Source: Barthelona sp. PCE
Taxonomy: Eukaryota; Metamonada: BaSk clade
Reading direction: 5' to 3'
DNA length: 64,000 nucleotides
Assembly (NCBI GenBank): GCA_040285745.1
Contig: JAUFOR010000002.1
Coordinates: 434,001 to 498,000, forward strand
This document shows, piece after piece, positions 49,993 through 59,323 of this stretch. The position numbers and the translations under genes are program-made. Under the pieces are notes generated by a model. That model had not been told where the DNA came from and ran no database searches. It was given only the letters and a program-made list of their open reading frames with translations. Within the stretch, counting starts at the first letter, position 1; each line of letters begins with the position of its first letter.

Positions 49993-50832
49993 ATGCAAGA
50001 CCATAACCCAGTGCAAGCCGACCAGACACAATACGACAAGGATAGTCGTAACTGTGAAGTTCATGGAGATCCGCTTACTTACTTTTGTTTAACCTGTAAT
50101 CTTCTTGTTTGTCCTGAATGTTGTATTCATGGTACCCACTTGGGCCATAACGTTCAAAAACTCACTATTGCTCATGATTATGTGTTGAAAGATTCTGCAT
50201 TATTGGCAGATAACCTTAAGGGAGAAGTTATTGAGTTGCAATCCCGTTTTGACATCCACGAGCAGAACAGGCGAAAGATAATTGAAAATACACGTAGTAT
50301 TAAGGGATCTATGTCGGAAGCTTTCAAGGAAATCAGAAAACATCTTGATGAAAAAGAATTTGAACTATTAAATGCCGCTGATGAATATATGCAAATCGAA
50401 ACATCCAAATTGGAAGTTGTTCTTACCGAATTACGTTCCAGTATTGATGATTTGGAATCTACTATTGATTTATTGCACATCCGTTCTGAGCACCCTGATA
50501 TCTTTGTATTGCTTAAGTTCTATGAGGTGCATAAGCCTCTTATGAGTTCCATCATTGAGAAGTACAGCGAACAAGGAGAGGTCGATGAAGCAGCCATGGC
50601 TACATGTGAGCTTGATGTTACTTTACTTACTTCTGCTATTTCAAAACTTCAAGGACTTCATGAATCAATCAATTCACTTCAGGGTTTGCAACGTAATATT
50701 AGAAATGTACCAAAATCAGTAACAAGAGATCTTAAAATGGATACTGTGAAGCAAACTCCTGCTGCTTATAGTAGTGAAGCTGCTATTGCTAACTTAAGAG
50801 CCAGAAGGAACCAGAGAATGACTGCCCGTTAA
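49993..50832 (+). CDS. B-box zinc finger and coiled-coil protein
   Basis: A 279-aa protein with a B-box type zinc finger at about residues 20-58 (CEVHGDPLTYFCLTCNLLVCPECC, ending HLGH), with the Cys/His ligand spacing C-x2-H, C-x2-C, C-x2-C and a final H. Coiled coil follows at about 65-175, as in the TRIM family, but there is no RING before the B-box and no C-terminal SPRY-type domain. A helical region continues to about 240, and the C-terminus is basic. B-box coiled-coil proteins multimerise and act as scaffolds. The stop TAA shares the sequence TTAA with the stop of the opposite gene. Confidence 0.82.
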   Translation: MQDHNPVQADQTQYDKDSRNCEVHGDPLTYFCLTCNLLVCPECCIHGTHLGHNVQKLTIAHDYVLKDSALLADNLKGEVIELQSRFDIHEQNRRKIIENTRSIKGSMSEAFKEIRKHLDEKEFELLNAADEYMQIETSKLEVVLTELRSSIDDLESTIDLLHIRSEHPDIFVLLKFYEVHKPLMSSIIEKYSEQGEVDEAAMATCELDVTLLTSAISKLQGLHESINSLQGLQRNIRNVPKSVTRDLKMDTVKQTPAAYSSEAAIANLRARRNQRMTAR

Positions 50833-51197
50833 GTTTGCAATGATATTGATCTTATTTGCAATAAATCTTCTAGATTATCGTTTTTCTTGGATGGACAACA
50901 AAAGAATGATATTGTATCATTAACTTTCAGTACCATAGATCCAACAAAACGCGATAGATTCTTGTTAATGTGGACAAAGTGCGAAACTTCATCAAAGCTC
51001 TCCAAATTTGTTGATGATGCAGCGTCATAGTACTGAGAGCACTCAACCAGTAAAATGTTTCCCAAAGAGTCGACGTTAGTGAAGATACCTTCAAAAATCC
51101 GGTGATCTTTAACGATTGCTATGCACTGTTGACCATAAAAACCAACAAAATCTGTTGGGGTGACAATTTCACAAGAATTATGTTGTTCCTCGCTCAT
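50829..51197 (-). CDS. Sm-like (LSM) protein, NAA38- or LSM1/8-like
   Basis: A 122-aa protein. Sm1 is seen as GQQCIAIVKDHRIFEGIFTNVDSLGNILLVEC (about residues 18-52), with the Asp-x-x-x-Asn pattern of the Sm fold. Sm2 follows a 30-residue insert as FVGSMVLKVNDTISFF (about 90-105). The VECSQYY phrase and long inter-motif loop resemble NAA38/Mak31 (auxiliary NatC subunit) at least as well as LSM1 or LSM8, and the RNA-binding R-G-x-N of Sm2 is replaced by K-V-N-D. The start is the ATG at 51197; the frame extends upstream only to a GTG. The last four bases overlap the B-box gene. Confidence 0.7.
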   Translation of the reverse strand: MSEEQHNSCEIVTPTDFVGFYGQQCIAIVKDHRIFEGIFTNVDSLGNILLVECSQYYDAASSTNLESFDEVSHFVHINKNLSRFVGSMVLKVNDTISFFCCPSKKNDNLEDLLQIRSISLQT

Positions 51198-51270
51198 ATG
51201 CTGCACTTTTATCGAAAATTAAGGATTAAAAACCTTCTAAAGTGGAAAGAGGATGTAATTTGATTTGCAC

Positions 51271-51285
51271 GGTTTTTCACAACTG
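51271..51285 (+). promoter_or_regulatory. GGTTTTTCACAA initiator-like element
   Basis: GGTTTTTCACAA begins at 51271, with only 7 bases between TCA and the ATG at 51286. The whole divergent gap between this gene and the Sm-like gene is 88 bp. Confidence 0.35.
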
Positions 51286-52431
51286 ATGGGTTTGAAAGGA
51301 GAGCTCACTGAGGTATTCTCAACGGACGCAAATGACTACGACTATTCAGCGATTGCTTTGAATGCTGAAGGAACAATTCTTGTTTGCGCTGATTTTGACA
51401 ACAATTTGTACTGCTTTAGTGTGAATTTTGATGACGATTCCTGTGAGCTGGAGCCCCAGGTTCAGGCAGAATTGGACGGAGGCATTGCATTGTGCATGTG
51501 TGGTTCAAGTGATGAGAACACCTTCTTTTTAGGTGATAATGAGGGTTGTATTTACATGTGGAACCCAGTGAAGGAGGAGCTTGAAGGAGTTACACAGTTG
51601 GAAGATGAGATTATTATGGATATTCAATTTTGTGATCATCCAGAAGTTGGAGAAATGCTTGTATTCACTGGAACAATGAACGAAATCTGCTACTGGAGTC
51701 TAAAGAAGGGAGAGGCAATTGCTAGTGTTGAATTGCCTGGTTGTGGTTATTGTTTATCTGTTCAAAATGAATATCTCATGTGTGGTGTCGAAGATGATAA
51801 CTATTGTATCATCGATTTGAACACACCTGACGAAATCATGGAAGGGAATGAGCAGAAAATGGCTGTTAAATCAACAGGTTCTTCAATATCATATATTTCA
51901 TGTTGTGCAGTTGATCCTAGTGGGGATTATTTCTATCTAGGTGGTGGTGGCTCCGGCTCAGGTAAGGGTGTCATTATTTACCCTGATGAAAAGCCTCATG
52001 CCTTCTTTGCACAGGGTTCAAGCAACCGTCCTGCCAGTTGTAATGACATGGCAGCATTTATGTTAGAAGATAATTCTGCTTTAGTTACAGTAGGATCATC
52101 AAAACAGTGCTTTATTTGGGGTGTGGAAGATCGTTCAAATATTGCAAAATTCCCCAAAAGCTCTTCCAGTCGTTATACTAGTAGTTCTACTGCATACACA
52201 AAGGTTTTAATCCACCCATGCAACGAGCTTGTTGTTGTTGTTGAAGGAGCAGATCCATCTTCAATGTTGAAAAACAAGAATTTTAGAACCCGTAAAGGAA
52301 AAATTGTCTTGTTGCGTCTAGAAGTTGGAAAGTCAAGAGGAGGAAGTTCTTTTAGCAGTGGTAAAAAATCATTTGGAAATAAGAAATCGGGTTCAAAATT
52401 CGGTAAGAATAAGAACAAACGTCGTTGGTAA
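51286..52431 (+). CDS. WD40-type beta-propeller, RAE1/GLE2/BUB3-like
   Basis: A 381-residue propeller protein. Repeats are divergent but visible, for example FFLGDNEGCIYMWN (about 90), FTGTMNEICYWSL (about 125) and VTVGSSKQCFIWGV (about 280). The pattern CGYCLSV...CGVEDDNYCIIDLN followed by a blade with a lost loop and LVTVGSSKQCFIW is reminiscent of RAE1/GLE2 (mRNA export, nuclear pore) and BUB3. The C-terminal 45 residues are a basic Gly/Ser/Lys-rich tail (GGSSFSSGKKSFGNKK), not typical of either. Another WD40 family is possible. The ATG at 51286 is chosen; the longer frame starts at a TTG. Confidence 0.65.
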   Translation: MGLKGELTEVFSTDANDYDYSAIALNAEGTILVCADFDNNLYCFSVNFDDDSCELEPQVQAELDGGIALCMCGSSDENTFFLGDNEGCIYMWNPVKEELEGVTQLEDEIIMDIQFCDHPEVGEMLVFTGTMNEICYWSLKKGEAIASVELPGCGYCLSVQNEYLMCGVEDDNYCIIDLNTPDEIMEGNEQKMAVKSTGSSISYISCCAVDPSGDYFYLGGGGSGSGKGVIIYPDEKPHAFFAQGSSNRPASCNDMAAFMLEDNSALVTVGSSKQCFIWGVEDRSNIAKFPKSSSSRYTSSSTAYTKVLIHPCNELVVVVEGADPSSMLKNKNFRTRKGKIVLLRLEVGKSRGGSSFSSGKKSFGNKKSGSKFGKNKNKRRW

Positions 52432-52463
52432 GTAAGTGCTAGATGTTTATTTAGGGAATAAAG

Positions 52464-54074
52464 TTATAATCGCATGGCTTGGCACGCAATAGAAGAATAA
52501 AATCGAACAACCGACTGTTGATCGATTTCACATTTAAATGGTTGAAAACCATCATTGAAAATATTGGTCAGAACTGTTAATTCATTAGTTTTAATATTAT
52601 ATATCAAACAGTCCTCAATTATGCTTATGCAGACCAGAAAATTTTCGTTTATACAGAATTGACAAGGCTTTAAGCTACTTCTAAAAAAATTACCGGATAG
52701 TACATCTTGAACCTTGATTTGATTCAGTTCTGTTTTTGAAATAATACTCAGTGTATTATTTTGGAATGAAAAAGAAATTACATTAAGATTGGAATTTGAA
52801 TAAACAGGATAAAATATAGAATTTTGAAGATCCAAATCATGAGCGAATATTAAAGTAATTGAAATTGGTGAAATTGAATAGGTTTGAAAAGAATTTTCTG
52901 AAGAAAGTATTAGAATATTATTAACAAAAGTACAATTATGACATTTTTGCTTCAAACGTTGATTTGTTATCACTTCTTGTGTTTTAACATCAAATAAGTG
53001 AATAACACTCCTATGTTTACGAATCATATTCGCTACTATTACTAATACATCTTCATTATAAAAAAAGAGATCTGATATATCAAATGAATAGTAATGATTG
53101 TCTAAAATACATGTATCATTGCGAAATACACTAAAGAAATTTTGACAGTAACAACAAATATACAAATCATTAGAATTATGTGGTTTTAACCATTGAATTC
53201 TTTCCAAAGCTAACATTTGTAGATTAATAGTATAATTATCATCATCATTTTTAACAAAAATTGTTGATCCCATTCGTGTTATCAATAAATCATCAGAAAA
53301 AACTAAAATTTTTGATATAGAAGGTATTACTTGCCCAAAAGGAAAAAAACTTTTTGAAAAGTATTTCAATTCTACATTAAGACCATTCATTCTCAGACAA
53401 TAATCAATTGGATTGGGATCTGAGAAATTTGGTGAAGAAAGATGATACATAATACAAGTTGAAGGAATTACTTTTGTGTGTAAAGGATAATCTAAGTAAT
53501 GAAGACTTAAAGAATCGAATTCTAATCTTTTGAAAGCGTTATCTGTGAACACTATAGCGCTTTCTTCTGATAAAAAAATTGAAAAAACATTTTTTAAGTG
53601 AAGTAGAATTCTATTTTCTGTCATGATGAGTAAATGAAGATCAAGCTTATCATAGAAAACAAATTTATCATCTATGAACCACAAATATATTGGGTTTTGT
53701 GAATTGAACTTAAAATTACATCTATAAGAAAGAAAACATTTGTTTTCAACATCAAAAACAGATATTTGATCCTTTGAGCCAACCGGTACCAGTCCGTTGT
53801 GTGGGACACCGACCTTTAAAACGTCTTTAGTTATTAGACATACAGTTTGACCATTTTGGTATTGATATAGTTTTTTTTTGCTCACGTAGTACACAGTGCC
53901 ACTGTCATCGACTGATACGCACATTGGGTCGACAACCGGTACTAAAGTTCGTTGCAAGTTTTGAGTATTGATTTTCACTACTGCTTCTACGCAACAAGAG
54001 CATAAATAATGACCAAAGAACGATTTGGAGCAATTCCCAAAGTGTGTAGACACAATGGGGCGCTCTAATGTCAT
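52464..54074 (-). CDS. Unknown protein with beta-propeller-like repeats
   Basis: A 536-residue protein rich in Phe, Ile, Asn and Ser, and encoded by DNA clearly more AT-rich than its neighbours. Short beta-rich units recur about every 45 residues (DDSGTVYYVSKKKLYQY, NEDVLVIVANMIRKH with VIHLFDVKT), suggesting a six- or seven-bladed propeller, but no WD signature or family is clear. There is no signal peptide or membrane segment. The composition and lack of recognisable motifs point to a rapidly evolving gene. Confidence 0.7.
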   Translation of the reverse strand: MTLERPIVSTHFGNCSKSFFGHYLCSCCVEAVVKINTQNLQRTLVPVVDPMCVSVDDSGTVYYVSKKKLYQYQNGQTVCLITKDVLKVGVPHNGLVPVGSKDQISVFDVENKCFLSYRCNFKFNSQNPIYLWFIDDKFVFYDKLDLHLLIMTENRILLHLKNVFSIFLSEESAIVFTDNAFKRLEFDSLSLHYLDYPLHTKVIPSTCIMYHLSSPNFSDPNPIDYCLRMNGLNVELKYFSKSFFPFGQVIPSISKILVFSDDLLITRMGSTIFVKNDDDNYTINLQMLALERIQWLKPHNSNDLYICCYCQNFFSVFRNDTCILDNHYYSFDISDLFFYNEDVLVIVANMIRKHRSVIHLFDVKTQEVITNQRLKQKCHNCTFVNNILILSSENSFQTYSISPISITLIFAHDLDLQNSIFYPVYSNSNLNVISFSFQNNTLSIISKTELNQIKVQDVLSGNFFRSSLKPCQFCINENFLVCISIIEDCLIYNIKTNELTVLTNIFNDGFQPFKCEIDQQSVVRFYSSIACQAMRL

Positions 54075-54550
54075 GAAATGGGTAAGGAATTGTAGTTCAT
54101 GGTTTTTTATTTATCCTTCTGGTCATTGTTTGCTTTTTGCGGTACAACATGAGCTTGTAACACATATAGGATGACGAGCATAGCTTTTTACTATTGTTTG
54201 AGACTCTCTTTTTTTTTTTAAAGTCTATCGTCAAACCATTGGTAAAAAACTTGAGCATAATTTTTTTTCTTGTTGTTTTTGCTAAAAGCCAAATTATTTG
54301 GTTAGGATTTTTTTGATGAATATAATTATTATCATTTATTATCGGTCTATTGAGTGCTCGTGGTCATAACGCTGGAAGAAAGCTTTGATTAATAAGATTA
54401 CTTTTGTATTGAAATTCTATATTTTCTTTTTCACTATTCGTTAAATAACACAGATTATTGTGCTCTTTAGGGTGTTAATAATCTCTTTTGGGCCAGTCAA
54501 CAACATAAATGTAAGCTGTTCGTTGAAAACTGTTCAAAAAAATTATTTTA
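54075..54550. other. AT-rich intergenic stretch upstream of the unknown propeller gene
   Basis: A 476-bp gap with several runs of 8-10 T and no ORF, tRNA or snRNA signature that I can find. It separates two minus-strand genes. Confidence 0.5.
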
Positions 54551-57500
54551 TTATTGGAATTCATTCATCCGCTCCTTAACTTGTCTGAGAGTAACACGCT
54601 GTATTTCATGAACATGACAACTTCCATGATGATCGCATCTCGCAGAAAGGCAAACAAAACAAAAACTGCGACTGCATGTGGGACACTTCATGCTCTTGCA
54701 ACCGCTACGATGCTCTACAGGAGTTAAGCAGTTCGGGCAAACACGCACAGATGGCACCCCATCAATTCGATTGAAATCGATGGTTTTGCGTGGTGCATTT
54801 TGAAGACGGTTGTTGAGATCGTCAACATCATCCTGCGTCCATTGCGAAAGTCGCTGTGTGATGAGTAACTTGAACTCCTTGGGCAGGATACCGCGAATAG
54901 CTAGTGGTAGTCCTTCGCGGATACGCAATATGTTGTTGGGCAATCTCAGAGAGTGATCACAGAGAGCGACAGTAGGTAGCATAGTGTCGTCCGGCTGTAG
55001 AATGACGGTGAATGAGTGTAGTTCCGGTGAGCCATTTAACCAGTAAACGAACTGGAGAATGTCCATTGAGTTGAAACCTTGTAGAACTTCTTCTAGTGCA
55101 TCACGCACGTTATTGGGTACCTTGTCATCATATTTAAAGGTAGCAAGCACCTGCTCGGTGGTGAAACGAGGCGGTCCGCACATCATAGATTTGACTTCAG
55201 AGAAAGTGAGAGTAACGCCAAGCTGGGCAGTGAGTTCATGAGCGTTAAACACTGCGTTAACCTTCTTAGACAGCTCCACCCATGGTTCGGATGCGGATTC
55301 ACGGGCGAACTGCAGGAATTCATCAATATTGTCAGCTGTAACCAACCTGTCATCTCCTAAAAGGGAGTTGAAGTTCAGACCCTCTTGATTCAGCATGTTA
55401 AGGATGTACGCCGATTCGGTTGGGAACACCTTGCCAAAGACTTTTCTATCAGAAAGCTTATCGTGATCTTCACTGAGTGCGTTTATCAAAAACTGACCAA
55501 CCTGCAAGTCATCAATTGGTGATTGGAACACAAAGCAGCAGTACAGGAAGCCGCACATGGCTATCAAGGCATCATCTGATGTTTCGGTATTGATTTGAGG
55601 CAAAGAATGATGCTCGAAAATGTAATCAATGAATTGGGGAATTGAGAGTTGTTCCATACCGTATAATGTAATTGAGGCATCGAAGTATTCGGTTCCACTC
55701 ATAAACGAGTTGATATCGCTGAACACAGTCACGAAAAATTCGTCAAAGGTCTGCTCCACTTGTTCAAACTTCATGGTGCTTCCCTCACGATCGTTATCGC
55801 GTAACAGAGCCTGCTTTGTGACAATAAACTGGTTGATCTGACGGCGGATGAGTGTGAGGCGGTCCTGAGCTGCGGGTACATTAGTGTGCCATTCATGACA
55901 GTTAAGCTCGTAAATGGACGGTCTTAGCTGAGGATCTTGGGCTTGGCAGCGCTGGATGATTTCAGAATGCATGCAGTCTTCAGGTAAAACAAGCTGAGCA
56001 ACGTTTGTTCTGTCTTGTGCATAAATGTAGGCAACAGTTTTTCCAAGTGCATAAATATCGCTCAGTAAAGTGTGCGGTTGGCCCATCATAACTTCTTGGG
56101 CCATATAACCAAACGTTCCAACCATAGTGTTACCTCCAATAGTTTGTGAGTTGTCGATGCTTACACCAAAGTCGCATAATTTCAACTTGGGATTTGTTCC
56201 GTCTTTGTTACAATAAACCAGGATGTTCTGTGGCTTTATATCACGCAGAGTGATGCCCTTTGCGTGTATAGAGAAGATACACATCACAAGCTGATGAGCA
56301 AGAGAGTTCTTCGTCTCCTGGTTAACATCAGGAAATGATTCAAGATACTTCTCAAGATCGAACGGTGCACGCTCCAGCTCAATACACACAAACATCATGG
56401 TAGCAGTTCCACGTGACATCTTTGGTACAAACACTACGTTCTTAAGAGTTACTGTGCAAGGGTCTAGCTTGGTCAGAACGCGCAGTTCGCGTCTTATTGC
56501 TTTTATATTATCATCCAGACCGCGCTTCATCCTCTTTGAGACGCAAATACACTTGATAAACAGATCATCCGTGTTCAACGTGCCGTTACCTAATCCAAAA
56601 TCTTGAAGCCCACCATTCAAATAGCTGTCATAACTAATGATCTTAGGAATCGAAGGGAACCTTATTGCTTTAAGATCCAACTCCTCAATTGTCTTGGAAA
56701 GGTCAACTGCTAGTGCCAGTTCACATATAGTTTTTTTGAGCGTTTTGATGTTCTGAGTAACCAGACGAGTCATATATCCCTTTGCTTTTTCAAAATTGAC
56801 ACATTCAGCTTCACTGATCTCCGACGCATGGCGTTCCATTCTCTGTTGCAATGTGTAAAGTCGATCAAAATTCACTGGATGATCAAGAGAATCAAGCTCT
56901 TGCTCTTCCCGAGATTCCTCCAAATCCTTAGCGATACCTTTGATTTGCTTGGAAGATCGCGTAAGAGTGTTGAGTTTGTCAATGAATAAATTCATTACAA
57001 CATGTGAATTTTTCAGATCTTGATCCGAAAGTAAGTGAAAAAGTTCAAAGCTGAAATCAAACGATGTTAACTCTCTAAGTTTTTCGGCAAAAGCTCTCTC
57101 ATTAAGCACCTTTGCGATGGGAAACCGGGAAACAAGCTTGTCAAAGCGAGATGAAAAGGTTGAAGCCAACGTTTCATTAATCTCAAACGCTACAATGATG
57201 TTTCTGAAATCCCTGACGTATGATATGGCCATTTCCAGTTCATCTAAGTGCTTCTCCATTGTCTGCACAGTTGGATCTGAAGATATCCAGTCCAAGAAAG
57301 ACTGCGATGGAACATAGAGTTGTTGGATAACTTCTGCACATTTTTTGCTATACGCAATCAGTTCACCGAACTCCTTGTTGCCTGAATTGGGTACCAATTG
57401 ACTTAATGTATCGAATGTAACCTGGAACTTCACATCCATTTCGGAGAACTTCGCTTGAGTTTTTTTTTCTTGAGCAGTGAGTTTTTCTTGAAAAAATATT

Positions 57501-58762
57501 TTCTGTTCAGCAAGTTTCGAGCGTAAATCATTAATCTTTAGGTTTGCATCAATGATATTGAACCTAGATTCATCATTACACATCATTGTACGACCAAAAC
57601 CAGTGTCGTTATTCCATTCAAGAAGAAGAATTTTTCCACTCTCAAACACTACGTTGAACACAGATTCTGATTCCTTCTCAAATCCAACAACAACACCGCT
57701 GTGTGATTCGTACTCTTTGGTAACTGAATTGGTTTTTGTAACATGAGTCACCTTGGTTGCAAAAAACAATAGATACCCGCTTGAAACTTTAGCAACAAAA
57801 CACTGCCGATCACAAGGAATAACAAATTTCTGATACTTAATATACGAACCTAGAGGTGTATCCAGCCTAAACAAATCCTCTTCCAAGATTTTGATGGTTG
57901 TTGAATATCCAAAACAGTTATTAGCAATAGTTGTAATATGTTTTTGTGACAGAATACTAAATATTTGTGAATCTCCACATTCCATATTGACTGAAAAATA
58001 CTTTTCGTCATGTGAAATATAAATGGACTGCTTTTCACCCTCTACGTTGAATGAACCGCATCCTTGTTTCGTGTTTCTGTTGAACAATTGAACCACAGAA
58101 TTATTAGCAAGGACCATATAATTAGCAGAAATGTCACCTAGAAGCATGGTGCTTCTGTTTAAATTTGGATATCTCTCTTCAGCAGTAGAACCTTGCTCAA
58201 TAAGATCATGAAAGTTTTTTTGTACAGTTCGACAGGAATATCTGTCTATAGTAGTATAAGTAGTAGCTTCTTTAACTAAAAATAATGGGTCATGTAGGAC
58301 GAATTCTCCAAAAACCCTATTACTAGCTGAACTACCATGTTTTAATCTAATATGACCTGAATTATCCTTAATAATGAGACATTGAGCATCAGCCCAGCAT
58401 TTAGTACCAGCAGGAAAAGAAAAGCTTGAAATGCTATTACCCTCCACATCATTCACATTGTATTGATCATTCACTTTGTAAGCAACAACCTGACCATCAA
58501 AGCTGAGGCAACCATGTTTAACCTCACCTTCCACATCAATTGAATTTAATAAACTTAAAGATGGAACACTGAAAAGTTTGATAATTGAGGAACCAGAATT
58601 AGAAGGGTTTGTATGCACAGTGGCCAGAACCTTTTCGTTCTTTGAAACCCAAAACAGATTTAAATATTCCTCTATTGCGATAGTAATTGGTTCAAGACCA
58701 TCAGATTCGTTTTGACGTATAATAGTCGCCTTTCCGCCTTCATTAGCAAATACTTTAATCAT
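54551..58762 (-). CDS. Beta-propeller, coiled coil, protein kinase, HECT and RING2/IBR-like finger fusion
   Basis: A 1403-aa protein from the ATG at 58762. Residues 1-390 are propeller-like; about 410-460 are coiled coil. A kinase domain spans about 730-940: candidate Lys in FIKCI, LRDIKPQNIL (about 836, catalytic Asp kept, HRD His replaced by Leu), DFG in LCDFGVSID, YMAQEV for APE, SDIYALGK; the glycine loop is weak. A HECT-like domain follows (about 1040-1290): CGFLYCCFVFQSPID, EVKSMMCGPPRFTTEQVL, DILQFVYWLNGSP, and LPTVALCDHSLRLP with Cys1268 at the catalytic position. After it comes CPNC...HRSGCKSMKCPTC...FCFVCL with C/H ligands, like the RING2/IBR fingers of RBR ligases. It may couple phosphorylation to ubiquitin transfer; this is inference. 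The single frame has no break. Confidence 0.8.
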   Translation of the reverse strand: MIKVFANEGGKATIIRQNESDGLEPITIAIEEYLNLFWVSKNEKVLATVHTNPSNSGSSIIKLFSVPSLSLLNSIDVEGEVKHGCLSFDGQVVAYKVNDQYNVNDVEGNSISSFSFPAGTKCWADAQCLIIKDNSGHIRLKHGSSASNRVFGEFVLHDPLFLVKEATTYTTIDRYSCRTVQKNFHDLIEQGSTAEERYPNLNRSTMLLGDISANYMVLANNSVVQLFNRNTKQGCGSFNVEGEKQSIYISHDEKYFSVNMECGDSQIFSILSQKHITTIANNCFGYSTTIKILEEDLFRLDTPLGSYIKYQKFVIPCDRQCFVAKVSSGYLLFFATKVTHVTKTNSVTKEYESHSGVVVGFEKESESVFNVVFESGKILLLEWNNDTGFGRTMMCNDESRFNIIDANLKINDLRSKLAEQKIFFQEKLTAQEKKTQAKFSEMDVKFQVTFDTLSQLVPNSGNKEFGELIAYSKKCAEVIQQLYVPSQSFLDWISSDPTVQTMEKHLDELEMAISYVRDFRNIIVAFEINETLASTFSSRFDKLVSRFPIAKVLNERAFAEKLRELTSFDFSFELFHLLSDQDLKNSHVVMNLFIDKLNTLTRSSKQIKGIAKDLEESREEQELDSLDHPVNFDRLYTLQQRMERHASEISEAECVNFEKAKGYMTRLVTQNIKTLKKTICELALAVDLSKTIEELDLKAIRFPSIPKIISYDSYLNGGLQDFGLGNGTLNTDDLFIKCICVSKRMKRGLDDNIKAIRRELRVLTKLDPCTVTLKNVVFVPKMSRGTATMMFVCIELERAPFDLEKYLESFPDVNQETKNSLAHQLVMCIFSIHAKGITLRDIKPQNILVYCNKDGTNPKLKLCDFGVSIDNSQTIGGNTMVGTFGYMAQEVMMGQPHTLLSDIYALGKTVAYIYAQDRTNVAQLVLPEDCMHSEIIQRCQAQDPQLRPSIYELNCHEWHTNVPAAQDRLTLIRRQINQFIVTKQALLRDNDREGSTMKFEQVEQTFDEFFVTVFSDINSFMSGTEYFDASITLYGMEQLSIPQFIDYIFEHHSLPQINTETSDDALIAMCGFLYCCFVFQSPIDDLQVGQFLINALSEDHDKLSDRKVFGKVFPTESAYILNMLNQEGLNFNSLLGDDRLVTADNIDEFLQFARESASEPWVELSKKVNAVFNAHELTAQLGVTLTFSEVKSMMCGPPRFTTEQVLATFKYDDKVPNNVRDALEEVLQGFNSMDILQFVYWLNGSPELHSFTVILQPDDTMLPTVALCDHSLRLPNNILRIREGLPLAIRGILPKEFKLLITQRLSQWTQDDVDDLNNRLQNAPRKTIDFNRIDGVPSVRVCPNCLTPVEHRSGCKSMKCPTCSRSFCFVCLSARCDHHGSCHVHEIQRVTLRQVKERMNEFQ

Positions 58763-59323
58763 TTTACCAAGAAATATTGTTTGTAATATTAGTGATAAAA
58801 AAGAAAATTGAAAAAAACACAAATTTCCATTATTCCAGTATTTTCGTTGGCTGGTAAGGTGTTATATATATATTTGAGGTGATTTCTGTGTTTACAATAA
58901 GAATAATTGACAAAAAAAAAAATACACTTTTCAATCAGTCATTTTTGCTTTCACTTTCAAGCTACTGGGTTTAAAGTGTGCTCAAAAAATAAAATTACCA
59001 TAAAAAATAGTTCATTCTTTAAAATAGTGTAAAAAAAATTTCTAACTGTGAGTTGTAATTCATTCCTGCAAAAATAAGTAATAAATAAGAAATATGAGCC
59101 AATTAATCAAAGATTAAGCGAAAAAAAAATATGCCTGAAATGCGGTAAAGATGTTATAAATGCAAAGCAAGTTTTTTTAGAATTTCATAATCATATCCAA
59201 AACGCTATGTGGGAAAATAATCTACAATATTGTAATCTTCATCACAAATAAGCATAGGTTATTGAATGTAGTGAATAAAAATTTATTTTGCATTTTCTCC
59301 TTTTTTTCTCCGCATAAAATCCA
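58763..59323. other. Divergent intergenic region, with a zinc-ligand-rich open fragment
   Basis: A 561-bp AT-rich gap between the kinase-HECT fusion and eIF2B. On the minus strand GTTTTTTTCAATTTTC lies about 50 bases before the fusion's ATG. On the plus strand a frame at about 59078-59251 is open for 57 codons without a usable ATG and reads CLKCGKDV, later FHNHIQNAMW and YCNLHHK; it could be a decayed fragment or chance. No RNA gene is seen. Confidence 0.45.
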
